From Streptomyces guryensis (GTDB taxonomy: Bacteria > Actinomycetota > Actinomycetes > Streptomycetales > Streptomycetaceae): a stretch of 64,000 bases of DNA. Below the pieces are notes generated by a model. That model ran no database searches and was not told the DNA's origin. It saw only the letters and a program-made list of their open reading frames with translations. A program made the position numbers and the translations under genes. Positions 41,957 through 50,774 of this stretch are shown in pieces. The stretch spans positions 1 to 64,000 of the forward strand of contig NZ_JAJSBI010000032.1 of NCBI RefSeq assembly GCF_021261325.1, read 5' to 3'. How positions within the stretch are numbered: position 1 is the stretch's first letter; each line of letters opens with the position of its first letter.

Positions 41957-42906
41957 TGGTAGTGGACGAAACGCCGGCTGAGCCGGAACTGGAGAGCGGT
42001 GACCGCCATGATCAGCACGAACAGCAGCACGCCCACCGCGGACGCCTCACCGAAGCGCAGCTGCTCGAACGCGGTCTCGTAGATGACCATCACGACGGTG
42101 CGGGTGGAGTCACCGGGCCCGCCGTTGGTCAGCACATACGGCTGCTCGAAGACCTGCAGGGCGTTGATCACACCGACCACGGTCGCCACCAGCAGCGTCG
42201 GCGACAGCAACGGCAGCGTCACATGCAGGTGCTTGCGCAGGCCGGTCGCACCGTCGAGGGAGGCAGCCTCGTGGACCTCCTTGGGGATGTTGTTCAGACC
42301 GCCGATGAACAGCAGGAACGAGAAACCGAACTGCTGCCACACATAGACGATGATCACGGTCGCGAGCGCCGCATGCTCCGAGGTCAGCCAGGGCACCGGC
42401 GAGATCCCGACCAGCCCGATCAGCCAGTTCACCACCCCGAAGTCCTGGTTGAACAGGTACTTCATCACCACGGAGATCGACGCGGCGGACAGCACCAGCG
42501 GGAAGAAGAACGCCGAGCGGAACACCGAGCGCAGCCACCCCGGCATCCGCCCGTTCAGGGTCAGGGCCAGCGCGAGGGCGATCAGCAGCTGCGCGGCGAC
42601 CGCGAACACCATGAACACGAGCGTGTTGAGGAAGGAGACCCGCACGGTCGCATCGGTGAAGACCTCACGGTAGTTGGCCATCCCCGCGAAGCTCGGCGAG
42701 TCGATCACGTTCCAGTGGAACAGGCTCAGCACCACCGAGCCGACGATCGGCACGACCGTGAACACGACGATGCCGACGACCGTGGGCGCCAGGAAGAGGG
42801 CGGCGAGCAGCCGGGTGCCGCGGGTCCGCAGAGGCGAGGGCCGCGACACGTCGGCGGCCGGCGTGGCGGCCCGCGGCCGTACGGCGGGGACCTGGGTGTT
42901 CGTCAT
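41953..42906 (-). CDS. Sugar ABC transporter permease (MalF type)
   Basis: A 317-residue permease from ATG 42906, overlapping the binding-protein stop (ATGA). After a 30-residue proline-rich N-terminus there are six membrane segments, including LLAALFLAPTVVGIVVFTVV and VFMVFAVAAQLLIALALALTL. The EAA loop is EVHEAASLDGATGLRKHLHVTLPLLSP, written by family order. It forms the membrane channel with the MalG-type partner. GGLNNIPKEVHEA and VLTNGGPGDSTRTVVMVIYE are conserved in the oligosaccharide group. Confidence 0.9.
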   Translation of the reverse strand: MTNTQVPAVRPRAATPAADVSRPSPLRTRGTRLLAALFLAPTVVGIVVFTVVPIVGSVVLSLFHWNVIDSPSFAGMANYREVFTDATVRVSFLNTLVFMVFAVAAQLLIALALALTLNGRMPGWLRSVFRSAFFFPLVLSAASISVVMKYLFNQDFGVVNWLIGLVGISPVPWLTSEHAALATVIIVYVWQQFGFSFLLFIGGLNNIPKEVHEAASLDGATGLRKHLHVTLPLLSPTLLVATVVGVINALQVFEQPYVLTNGGPGDSTRTVVMVIYETAFEQLRFGEASAVGVLLFVLIMAVTALQFRLSRRFVHYQ

Positions 42907-44312
42907 ACGTCACGCTCCATGGCCTTCTCCAGGTCGCCCTGCATCCGGCGCAGTGCGGGGCGCACCGAACGCGGGGAGGCAAGAGCGGTGCCGGTGTACT
43001 TCAGGAGCACCTCGGTCACCTCCGCGACCTGCGGCGGGGCGGGGATCGGTCCGGTGTCGGGGAACTTGTCGAGGGTGTCGTAGAAGACCGGCCAGTGCTT
43101 CGGGCCGCTCTCGGCGTACCGGGCGGCGGTCAGCATCGAGCGGCGCGCCGGGGTGGTCTGGTTGGTGTCGAACAGCCGCATCAGGGTGTCCCGCCGGGCG
43201 GCGTACTTGATGAACTCCCAGGCCTCGTCCTGCTTCTTGGAGGTGCGCAGCAGCGCGTAGCCCGCCGCGCCGAACTGGTGGCGCTGGGTGCGCCAGCGCG
43301 GGAAGTACTGCACGTCGAAGCCGCTCGCCTGCATACCTGCCAGATGCAGGCCGCCCGCCCAGAAACCGCCCGCCGGTGTGACGCCGACCCGTCCGGTGGA
43401 GAACACGCCGACGAGGTTCTGTCCGTTGCCGCCCTCGGGGCGGGTGCACAGGCCCTCCTGGATCAGGGAGGCGAGATAGTCGTACGTCTCCTCCACGCGC
43501 CCGTCGGTGGCCTGCGGGGTCGTCCAGCGGAAGCCGCCGCCGCGGCCCTCGCGCTCCGCAGCCGGGTAGAAGGAGTCCCACAGCCAGCTGCCGCCGGGTG
43601 CCTTGGACTCGCTGAGCAGATTGGTGCCGCCCGCGAACAGCCAGGGCACCACACCGCCCCACAACCGGTTGGTCCAGAAGTACGGCGTGAACTGCGAGCC
43701 GCTGGACTTCTTCATGGCCCGCAGCAACGCGGTGAAGTCGTCCCGATTCCAGTCCGGCGCGGGGAAGTCGGCGCCCGCCCGCCGCAGCACCTGCCGGTTC
43801 AGGTACATGTCGGCCGCGTTGAACTCGACGGGCAGCTGGTAGAGGTGCCCCTCGTACATCATCGACTCCACCAGCGAGGGGTGGACGTCGGCGAAGTACT
43901 CCTTGAGCTCGGCCGAGTCCCGCTTCACCCAGCGGTCCAGCGGGACCCCGAGGCGCTGTGCGAACAGCTGCACGCCCTCCGTGGCCACGTAGACGAGGTC
44001 GGGCGCGGTGCCCGCCGCGATCTGGGTGAGGATCTTCGCGAAGAAGTCCGACCAGTCGACGGCCTGCACCGCGTTGATGCGGAGCTTGATGCCGGGGTGG
44101 ACTTTGCGGAAGCCCTCGGTGAGGGTGCGGATGGCCTCCGGGCCGTAGGCGGGGCCGAGGGTGGCGACGACGAGGGAGCCGTCGTCGCGGCCGGGGATGT
44201 CGGCTCCGGTGAGCCGGTCCCAACTGGCGGCGGTGCCGGCCAGGGCGGCGGCCCCCGCGCCGTAGGCGCCGTACCGCAGCAGGGTGCGGCGGGCGAGATG
44301 CGAGTCGGTCAT
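42903..44312 (-). CDS. Sugar ABC transporter binding protein, Tat-exported
   Basis: A 469-residue extracellular solute-binding protein (family 1). ATG 44312 gives MTDSHLARRTLLRYGAYGAG, a twin-arginine signal with hydrophobic region to about residue 31; no lipobox Cys is seen. The mature part has FRKVHPGIKLRINAVQAVDW, AAGTAPDLVYVATEGVQLFA and GVTPAGGFWAGGLHLAG. It binds the sugar outside and passes it to the two permeases. It is the first gene of a four-gene operon ending with a cytoplasmic GH32 enzyme. Palindromic operators lie just upstream, shared with the divergent exported GH32 gene. Confidence 0.88.
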   Translation of the reverse strand: MTDSHLARRTLLRYGAYGAGAAALAGTAASWDRLTGADIPGRDDGSLVVATLGPAYGPEAIRTLTEGFRKVHPGIKLRINAVQAVDWSDFFAKILTQIAAGTAPDLVYVATEGVQLFAQRLGVPLDRWVKRDSAELKEYFADVHPSLVESMMYEGHLYQLPVEFNAADMYLNRQVLRRAGADFPAPDWNRDDFTALLRAMKKSSGSQFTPYFWTNRLWGGVVPWLFAGGTNLLSESKAPGGSWLWDSFYPAAEREGRGGGFRWTTPQATDGRVEETYDYLASLIQEGLCTRPEGGNGQNLVGVFSTGRVGVTPAGGFWAGGLHLAGMQASGFDVQYFPRWRTQRHQFGAAGYALLRTSKKQDEAWEFIKYAARRDTLMRLFDTNQTTPARRSMLTAARYAESGPKHWPVFYDTLDKFPDTGPIPAPPQVAEVTEVLLKYTGTALASPRSVRPALRRMQGDLEKAMERDV

Positions 44313-44322
44313 ACAGGTGGGC

Positions 44323-44416
44323 CTAACTCGTGTTAGCAAAAACTGATGCTCAGATGATGTGAAGCCGGTCACGGGCCTGTCAAGACCTCTGAATGCCTTG
44401 ACCTTTAACGAGTTAG
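44323..44416. promoter_or_regulatory. Pair of LacI-type operators between the SBP and exported GH32 genes
   Basis: CTAACTCGTGTTAG at 44323-44336 and TTTAACGAGTTAG at 44404-44416 share the half-site CTAACTCG in opposite orientation. The first ends 11 bases before the SBP start on the minus strand. They are good binding-site candidates for the LacI protein encoded at 38459. Confidence 0.65.
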
Positions 44417-44535
44417 GCGCCACAGTTCCGAACCATACCGACGGTCCGGGAATGAACAACTCCGGTTCTGGGCGGGCCGGTTATGAGCCATACGAGCCGC
44501 AGTCCTGACGACGACGTCAGGGAGGGAGCCGCACC

Positions 44536-46122
44536 ATGCGTGACACATCCGGTACCACCGGCATGCTCGGAATGTCGAGAAGGTCATTGTTCGTCGCCTC
44601 GGTCGCGGGTGCGGCCGGTGCATTGCTGCCGCCCGGTTCGAGGCCGACGGCACAGGCGGCGGAGGCGGCCGCCGCGTGCACGGGCAGTTACCGTGCCGAG
44701 TACCACTTCACCGTCCCCGACCAGTGGATGAACGACCCGCAGCGGCCGGTGTGGATCGACGGCGAGTACCACTACTACTACCTGTACAACCGGGACTACT
44801 CGACCGGCGGTACGACGGCCGGCACCGCCTGGCGCCTGGCCACCAGCACGGACCTGGTGTCCTTCACCGACCGCGGGATCGCCGTGCCGAAGGACACCAC
44901 CCCCAACGGCGACGTCTGGTCCGGCTCGGCGGTGATCGACACCGGCAACACGGCGGGCTTCGGGGCGGGCGCCGTGATCGTCATCGTCACCATGTCGCCC
45001 GACGACAACGCCGACACCCAGGCGCAGTACCTGTACTACTCGACCGACAGCGGTCGTACGTTCACGAATCACGGCACCGCCCCCGTGCTCCCCAACCCCG
45101 GTGTACGGGACTTCCGCGACCCCAAGGTCATCCGCGACGAGGAGCGCGGACGGTGGGTGATGGCTCTCGCCGAGAACGACAAGGTCGGGCTCTACCACTC
45201 GGACGACCTCAAGTCCTGGACGTACGTCGGAGGCTTCATCAAGGGCGGCATCGGCGTCCTGGAGTGCCCGGACCTCTTCCGCATCCAGGCCGAGGACGGC
45301 ACCTGGAAATGGGTGCTGGGCGCCAGCGCCAACGGCAAGAGCTCGGGGCTGCCCAACACCTACGCGTACTGGACCGGCTCCTTCGACGGCACCACCTTCA
45401 CCCCCGACGCCGCCGACCCGCAGTGGCTCGACCACGGCTGGGACTGGTACGCGGCCGTCACCTTCGACAAGCGGGACCCGAACGGCACGCTCGACCCGGC
45501 GGCGCGGTACGCGATCGGCTGGCTGAACAACTGGGACTACGCGAGCACCACGCCCACCATGGCCTGCGACGGCTTCAACGGCACCGACTCGATCGTCCGC
45601 GAGATCACGCTGAAGACCGACACCTCCGGCACCCACTACCTAGCCTCCCAACCCGTTTCCGGGCTGGACGCGTACGTCTCCCGCACGGTGAACCTCGGCG
45701 ACGTGACCGTCGAGGGCAGCAGAACGCTCGACTACACGGGCGTCGCCTACGAACTGACCACCGAGATCACCTGGGACCAACTCACCGGCGCCGGGCTGCA
45801 GTTGCGGCGCTCCGCCGACGGCGGCCGCCACATCGACGCGGGCATCTACGGCGACTACGCCTTCCTCAACCGCCGCTACACCGTCAGCCCCGACACCTCC
45901 GGCAACTGGCAGGAGAGCCACACCCCGTTCGACGCGGCGGCGGGCACGGTGAAGCTGCGGATCCTCGTCGACCGTACGTCGGTGGAGATGTACGTCGACG
46001 ACGGCCGGTACGTCCACTCCAGCGAGGCCTTCCCGGACCCGGCCGACACCGGCCTCGCCCTGTTCACGATCGACGGCCCGGCGGTGTTCCGGAACACCGT
46101 GATACGCGAGTTCACGGTGTGA
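44536..46122 (+). CDS. Exported GH32 fructan hydrolase (levanase type)
   Basis: A 528-residue secreted enzyme from ATG 44536 with GGAGGGAG upstream. MSRRSLFVASVAGAAGALLPP (from residue 13) is a Tat signal. Catalytic motifs are WMNDPQRPVW (Asp67), FRDPK (192-196) and LECPDLF with Glu242. The C-terminal beta-sandwich (about 385-528) ends FTIDGPAVFRNTVIREFTV. It cuts levan or inulin outside the cell; products would enter through the divergent ABC importer. It shares its promoter region with that operon and with two CTAACTCG operators. Exact substrate (levan, inulin, levanbiose) cannot be read from sequence. Confidence 0.9.
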   Translation: MRDTSGTTGMLGMSRRSLFVASVAGAAGALLPPGSRPTAQAAEAAAACTGSYRAEYHFTVPDQWMNDPQRPVWIDGEYHYYYLYNRDYSTGGTTAGTAWRLATSTDLVSFTDRGIAVPKDTTPNGDVWSGSAVIDTGNTAGFGAGAVIVIVTMSPDDNADTQAQYLYYSTDSGRTFTNHGTAPVLPNPGVRDFRDPKVIRDEERGRWVMALAENDKVGLYHSDDLKSWTYVGGFIKGGIGVLECPDLFRIQAEDGTWKWVLGASANGKSSGLPNTYAYWTGSFDGTTFTPDAADPQWLDHGWDWYAAVTFDKRDPNGTLDPAARYAIGWLNNWDYASTTPTMACDGFNGTDSIVREITLKTDTSGTHYLASQPVSGLDAYVSRTVNLGDVTVEGSRTLDYTGVAYELTTEITWDQLTGAGLQLRRSADGGRHIDAGIYGDYAFLNRRYTVSPDTSGNWQESHTPFDAAAGTVKLRILVDRTSVEMYVDDGRYVHSSEAFPDPADTGLALFTIDGPAVFRNTVIREFTV

Positions 46123-46152
46123 GACCGAGCCTCTCCTCACCGAAAAGGGTTG

Positions 46153-46498
46153 GAGGAGCGGGGTGTCGGGCGCCCGGAGACGGGGGAGCGGGTGCTGTTC
46201 GTCAACGGCTACTACCTCGAGCACCTCACCGACGTCTCCCGCCCGGAGAGCCGGGCGCTGCTGGACATGCTGCTGGAGCAGGCGGTCCAGGCCCGAGTAC
46301 ACGGTGCGGTTCCGCTGGGAGCCGGGCAGCGTGGCCTTCTGGGACAACCGGGCCACCATCCACCTCGCTCCCAGCGACAACGCGAACCTCGTTCTCCCGC
46401 GGATCATGCACCGGGTGATGCTCACGGGAGTCGTGCCCGTCGGCGTGGACGGCAGGCCGTCGGAGCCGGTTGTCGGGACCGAACCGGGCCGCTGGTGA
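46153..46498 (+). pseudogene. C-terminal remnant of a TauD-family dioxygenase
   Basis: GRPETGERVLFVNGYYLEHL and ALLDMLLEQAVQ (to about 46290) continue, after a frame change, as EYTVRFRWEPGSVAFWDNRATIHLAP, RIMHRVMLTG and PSEPVVGTEPGRW. This is the last 110 or so residues of an alpha-ketoglutarate-dependent taurine dioxygenase-like protein, including the second metal His and the Arg that binds ketoglutarate. The first two thirds, with the HxD ligands, are absent; the preceding sequence is the end of the GH32 gene. Confidence 0.75.
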
Positions 46499-46507
46499 CG
46501 CCGGCCC

Positions 46508-47551
46508 TCAGCCGGCGGGCCGCCAGCCGAGCGCCGGGCCGAGCTTCGTGGCCATGTCGGTGAGGATCTGTACGTAGTCCTCGTGCTCGAAGGTGAAAGG
46601 CAGCGCGAACGCCACCTCGTCCACCTCGCGGAACGCGGCATGGGCGTGGAGGCGTTCGGCGATGTCTTCTGAGCTGCCGACGATGTCCGGCGCGAACATC
46701 AGTCGGGCCGGGCCCTGCGGCGAAGCCGTGCGAGGGGTGCGCTTGGCGGCGAACTCCTCGTATTTCGCGCGCTGTTCGGGCGAGGCGGAGTCGGTGGGGA
46801 TGACGACCAGACCCTGTGAGACGCGGGCTCTGTCGCCGTCGGGGTGATGGGCGCGGAAGGCGCGGATGTGGGACAGCTGGATCTCCGCGAAGTCGACGGC
46901 CGCCTCCCCGTCCGCCGCCTCCCGGCTCTCCGCCTTGACGACACTGCTGGTGAGGAAGTTCATGCCGTGCTCGCCGGCCCAGCGTGCCGAACTCAGGCTC
47001 CCGCCGCCGTACCAGAGGCGACTGCCCAGCCCGGGGGAATGCGGCTGCACTCGGTCCGAGAACACCTCGAATCCCTCGACCCCGCTGAAGTCCGTGGCGC
47101 TCCTGCCGCGCACGAAGTCCAGCAGCCGCCGCACCCGCTCGTAGGAGAAGTCCTCGGTGTCCGCCGTGTCGGGGTACAGTGCCTCCTTCACCTGGTCGTA
47201 GTGCATCGGCGGGCCGACGCTGACGCCCGGGTTGATGCGGCCCCCGGACAGGATGTCGACCGTCGCCAGGTCCTCGGCCAGCCGCAACGGGTTCTCCCAG
47301 CCGAGCGGGATGACCGCGGTGCCGAGCTCGATACGGCTGGTGCGCTGCGAGGCCGCCGCCATGACGGCGACGGGGGACGAGATGCCGTACTGGAGATGGC
47401 GGTGGCGCAGCCACGCGCTGTCGAAGCCGAGCTGCTCACCCAGCTCGATGATCTCCAGCGTGGACTCGTGGCCCCGCCGCGGATCCGCCTCGTCGAACAG
47501 GCCGATGGTCAGGAAACCGAGCTTGCGCAGGGGGCGTGAGGTCGGCGGCAC
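46508..47551 (-). CDS. Luciferase-like (LLM) flavin monooxygenase
   Basis: A 347-residue flavin-dependent oxidoreductase. GTG 47551 is preferred as start because GGAGGAG lies four bases before it; an in-frame ATG at 47563 is the alternative. The barrel shows LRKLGFLTIGLFDEADPRRG, ELGEQLGFDSAWLRHRHLQYG, TSRIELGTAVIPLGWENPLRLAEDLATVDILSGGR (family order) and GVSVGPPMHYDQ. It uses FMNH2 from a reductase; the substrate is unknown. A palindrome TTGATGTATCAA lies 19 bases upstream. Its 3' end converges on the TauD remnant. Confidence 0.82.
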   Translation of the reverse strand: MPPTSRPLRKLGFLTIGLFDEADPRRGHESTLEIIELGEQLGFDSAWLRHRHLQYGISSPVAVMAAASQRTSRIELGTAVIPLGWENPLRLAEDLATVDILSGGRINPGVSVGPPMHYDQVKEALYPDTADTEDFSYERVRRLLDFVRGRSATDFSGVEGFEVFSDRVQPHSPGLGSRLWYGGGSLSSARWAGEHGMNFLTSSVVKAESREAADGEAAVDFAEIQLSHIRAFRAHHPDGDRARVSQGLVVIPTDSASPEQRAKYEEFAAKRTPRTASPQGPARLMFAPDIVGSSEDIAERLHAHAAFREVDEVAFALPFTFEHEDYVQILTDMATKLGPALGWRPAG

Positions 47552-47569
47552 GGACTCCTCCATGGTTGT

Positions 47570-47581
47570 TTGATGTATCAA
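47570..47581. promoter_or_regulatory. Operator candidate before the LLM gene
   Basis: TTGAT-GT-ATCAA, a perfect 5-2-5 inverted repeat in an AT-rich patch just before the gene start. A similar TTGAT-GC-GTCAA occurs at 62769 before the aminotransferase gene. Confidence 0.45.
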
Positions 47582-47650
47582 GTATTACGGCGGTGCCAAC
47601 CAGGCGGTCGCGGGAACTGTTCCCCCTGCGCGGGTCAAGATCGGGTCATC

Positions 47651-49156
47651 TCAGATCAGAGGAATGGTGACCTCGTCCTCGACGGGCGGTTCGATCTCCT
47701 GCGCCCGGCTGCCGGTGGCCGCGTAACAGCGCAGACGGATCGCCTCCGGGGTGACGTCCAGCCGCAGGAACTGCTTGAAGAACGGAGGGCTGTACGTCGC
47801 CGAACTCGGCGAGAACAACTGCGTGTAGATCTTGCGTACCGGGAGGCGGAGGCGTGACGTGCGGTCGGGGCGGCCCCCGGCGCCCAGCAGACCGGCCACG
47901 ATGCGGATACGGCGGGTGACGCGCACCGCTCCGCCCGGGGTGCGGGTCGGCGGGATGCCGAGCCGCTCGGCGATCACGGCCATCGCCTCGTCCTCGGTGA
48001 GGGTGAAGAAGCGGCCCAGCCGCAGTCGCCGCCCGTAGAGCCTGCTGTAGAAGGCCAGGGAGTCGCCGCGCAGCGGATAGCAGCGGAAGTCCTTCTCGGT
48101 CACATCGGCGATGTCGACGCGGGGGATGGTGTGCGTGGCGTGCATGAACGCCCCGCCGCCGCCCGAGACGACGTACTGGATGGTGCGGCCGTCCACCTGG
48201 ACCGGATAGCGCTGGTAGTTGTGGATGTCGCCACCGATCGACGCCACGTAGTGGTGCTCGGGGTCGCGGACGATGTCGTCCACGGTGCCGTTGCCGCCCT
48301 CGATGGTGCAGGGGTGGTGCTCACCGTCGACGTACAGGGGTGATCCGGTGATGAGGATCTTGGGGCGGTCGCCCTTGGACACCTCGCGCAGCCAGGCGCC
48401 CTGTTCGGCGTCGATCGTGCCGAGCAGGCCCGTGTCGATGCCGATGATCCGCAACGGTCCGGCGTCGATGGCCCAGTACGGACCCGGCTGGACCGCCTGT
48501 TGGGCCTGGCCGGACCTCAACTTCCTTGCTTCGTCCAGGCGTTGACCGTCGGCGGCGCGCGGCCGGTGCCACAGGAGTGAGCGCATCCAGGCCCGGCTCA
48601 GGGGGCGTGGTGCCGGCTCGGGGGCGAGGGGCGGGGCGTCCGCGCAGAAGACGCGCATGAAGGCGCCGAGGTCCTCGTACCAGTCGTGGTTGCCGGGTAT
48701 CGCGTAGATCGGTGCCCGGTAGTCCTGGTAGGGGCGGAAGAACTTCGTGGCGTAGTCGTCCGCGCTGCCCACCGGGTAGATCACGTCACTGGCGACGACG
48801 GCGAAGTCCGTGCCCTGACTGATCTTCAGGAAGCCCGGTACGACGGCGTACTGGGGATCGTCGCCCTCGCCGGTGTCACCGATGACCATGAAGGAGAACC
48901 GGTCCGTCTCCGCGCGCCGGATCACCTTGTCTGCGGGCGCGCCGACCGCCTCGCGCTGTGCCACCCACCTGCTGCGGGTACGGCCCGTGGGATCGCCGAA
49001 CCAGGAGGCCAGTACGCCGTTGCGGGCGGCCCACAGCGTCCTGGGATTGAGCCAGGAGAGCTTCTCGACGTGCTGTGGCATCAGCTGCTTGTAGTCGCCG
49101 CGTTCAGCGGTTCCCCAGCCGGCGCCCTGGGCGGTATCGCGTGAAGAGTCAGACAC
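47651..49156 (-). CDS. Large metallophosphoesterase
   Basis: A 501-residue protein read from GTG 49156 (VSDSSRDTAQGAGW); the open frame goes further up to 49765 but without start or domain support. The calcineurin-like core has MVIGDTGEGDD, the region VVASDVIYPVGSADDY in place of the usual GDxx(Y/V)xxG, PGNHDWYEDLG, and YVASIGGDIHNYQRYPV in place of the usual GHxH. These replacements (GGDIHNYQ) are typical of a Streptomyces subfamily. The C-terminal 130 residues are basic and unknown. No signal peptide is evident. Substrate unknown. Confidence 0.78.
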   Translation of the reverse strand: MSDSSRDTAQGAGWGTAERGDYKQLMPQHVEKLSWLNPRTLWAARNGVLASWFGDPTGRTRSRWVAQREAVGAPADKVIRRAETDRFSFMVIGDTGEGDDPQYAVVPGFLKISQGTDFAVVASDVIYPVGSADDYATKFFRPYQDYRAPIYAIPGNHDWYEDLGAFMRVFCADAPPLAPEPAPRPLSRAWMRSLLWHRPRAADGQRLDEARKLRSGQAQQAVQPGPYWAIDAGPLRIIGIDTGLLGTIDAEQGAWLREVSKGDRPKILITGSPLYVDGEHHPCTIEGGNGTVDDIVRDPEHHYVASIGGDIHNYQRYPVQVDGRTIQYVVSGGGGAFMHATHTIPRVDIADVTEKDFRCYPLRGDSLAFYSRLYGRRLRLGRFFTLTEDEAMAVIAERLGIPPTRTPGGAVRVTRRIRIVAGLLGAGGRPDRTSRLRLPVRKIYTQLFSPSSATYSPPFFKQFLRLDVTPEAIRLRCYAATGSRAQEIEPPVEDEVTIPLI

Positions 49157-49436
49157 CGGTGAACCGTAACAACGATCAATTGGCGGACGGGAAGTGGGTG
49201 CGGGCGTCCGGTGCGGCGGATCGTCCGTGCCCGCGCACCTCAGGGTTGTACAAGGAGGTGCACGGTGCCCCGCCGTAACTCGCCGCGGGGCCGCAGCAGT
49301 CGGGCGCCGAGGACACGCCGTGCGAAACGGTCGCCTGATCAGCGGCGCTCCGGCCGACCCCGGCTCGGTGCGCCTGGAACCGCCGCCGCGGGTGCCGCCC
49401 GGCGCGGTGAAGCCACCGGCGGCTCCGGGCGCCGGG

Positions 49437-50360
49437 TCACCACTCGCGGCTGGGCGGCGGGGCCCACTGCGGCGCGGGCGGCGCTGCGGTCCCGTACTGG
49501 TCCTGCCGGGGTCGGGCAGGAGAGCTGCGGCCGCCGAACTGGGCGATGCTGTGCTGCGGAGCGGGTTCTGCCGCCTGGTCGGTGTCGGATGCCCGCCGCG
49601 AGGGCGCCGACTTGTTCCACTCGCCGTCGCCCAGCACCAGAAGCGGGTCGAACATGACCACCACACCGGCCAGCAGCAGGAAGACGGTCGGTCCCAGGAG
49701 CATGGGCAGCAGCAGGGAGCTGGGCGAATCCCCCGCCCAGGCCCCACTGTTGTTGCCGTGCACATGCACGCTGACGGCGGCCATGGCCGTGTAGTGCATG
49801 CCGGAGACCGCCACGCCCATGACCAGACTGGCCCCGAGACTCGTCATGAAGCCCCGGACGGTGACGGCAGCCCACAGGGCGGTGGTCGCCGCGACGATCG
49901 CGATGGCGACCGACAGGGCGACGGCGAGGGGGGCGTACTGGAAGTCCCCGTTGACCTGCACCGCAGCCATGCCCAGGTAGTGCATCGCGGCGACGCCGAG
50001 ACCGGTGACCACGCCCGCGACGCCCAGCGCGGCCTTGCCGGCGCCCAGATAGCCGACGATGAACACGCCGATGCCGACCACCACGATCGACACGGCAAGG
50101 CTCAGCAGAGTGAGCCCGGTGTCGTAGCGGATCCCGGTCTCCTCGACCTGGAACCCGAGCATGGCGATGAAGTGCATCGTCCAGATCCCGCAGCCGATCG
50201 AGGCGGCGCCGAGCGCCAGCCAGCCGGGCTTCCAGGACGCCTCGTTGAGCAGGGACCGGACGATGCAGCGCAGTCCCAGCGCCCCTCCCAGACAGGCCAT
50301 CAAATAGGCCGCCACCGGGGTCACCGCGCCATAGCGGAACCCGTCAATCGTGCCTTGCAT
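49437..50360 (-). CDS. MHYT-domain membrane sensor protein
   Basis: A 307-residue integral membrane protein from ATG 50360 with a GGGGGGAG site. Seven membrane segments carry three MHYT motifs: IWTMHFIAML, AAMHYLGMAA and GMHYTAMAA, each facing the outer side, proposed in the family to bind copper or sense gases. The C-terminal tail from about residue 235 (NKSAPSRRASDTDQ, then proline-rich) is cytoplasmic and has no GGDEF/EAL or kinase domain, so signalling output is unclear. It is preceded by a 414-base spacer and divergent from the HNH nuclease gene. Confidence 0.85.
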   Translation of the reverse strand: MQGTIDGFRYGAVTPVAAYLMACLGGALGLRCIVRSLLNEASWKPGWLALGAASIGCGIWTMHFIAMLGFQVEETGIRYDTGLTLLSLAVSIVVVGIGVFIVGYLGAGKAALGVAGVVTGLGVAAMHYLGMAAVQVNGDFQYAPLAVALSVAIAIVAATTALWAAVTVRGFMTSLGASLVMGVAVSGMHYTAMAAVSVHVHGNNSGAWAGDSPSSLLLPMLLGPTVFLLLAGVVVMFDPLLVLGDGEWNKSAPSRRASDTDQAAEPAPQHSIAQFGGRSSPARPRQDQYGTAAPPAPQWAPPPSREW

Positions 50361-50774
50361 GTGCCAACTCCCCCCAGAGCCAAGGCGATTTGTGGAGCCA
50401 AGGTCTACGGGTAAGAGTCGCGTAAACGCAAGGGCTTACCTTTGGTAACTGAATAACTCTCAACTCTCAGCGGTCAACTTCAGTCACACAGGGGCGAGTT
50501 CCGGCCATTCGGTGATCCCTTCGTCGACAGTGGTTCCGGGGGCGGGCTGCCCCGCCGAGGGGCAGCGTGATCGACCAAGGGTCGAGGCGCGAGTTTCCGC
50601 CGTGTTATCGAACACCCAAGCGCATGCCAGGCGTTGGGCAGCCGAAAGTCAAGAGGTGGCAAGGAATCAGTGAGGTCACTGATTCTTCACTTCGTATTTC
50701 TACCCGCATAGACCCGGTGGTGCTGTCATGCACACACCCGCCCGGAACCCCGGGCCCATCGCGGGAGAACCCCC
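50361..50774. other. Spacer between divergent MHYT and HNH genes
   Basis: 414 bases with no supported gene. It is less GC-rich than its surroundings, especially 50440-50500 and 50660-50710, and holds the hairpin at 50665. It probably contains both promoters. Confidence 0.6.
50665..50684. promoter_or_regulatory. Palindrome before the HNH nuclease gene
   Basis: AATCAGTGA-GG-TCACTGATT, a perfect 9-base inverted repeat about 90 bases before the start codon; an operator or an mRNA hairpin. Confidence 0.5.

Noticed and set aside
49265..49657. Possible GTG-started gene with a perfect AAGGAGG site before it
   Set aside because: The product is an Arg/Pro/Gly-rich sequence that runs antisense into the MHYT gene and matches nothing known; it may be a remnant but cannot be supported.
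47651..49765. Extending the large metallophosphoesterase upstream to 49765
   Set aside because: The extra sequence is Pro/Arg-rich and antisense to the MHYT gene end; the GTG at 49156 gives a sensible N-terminus.
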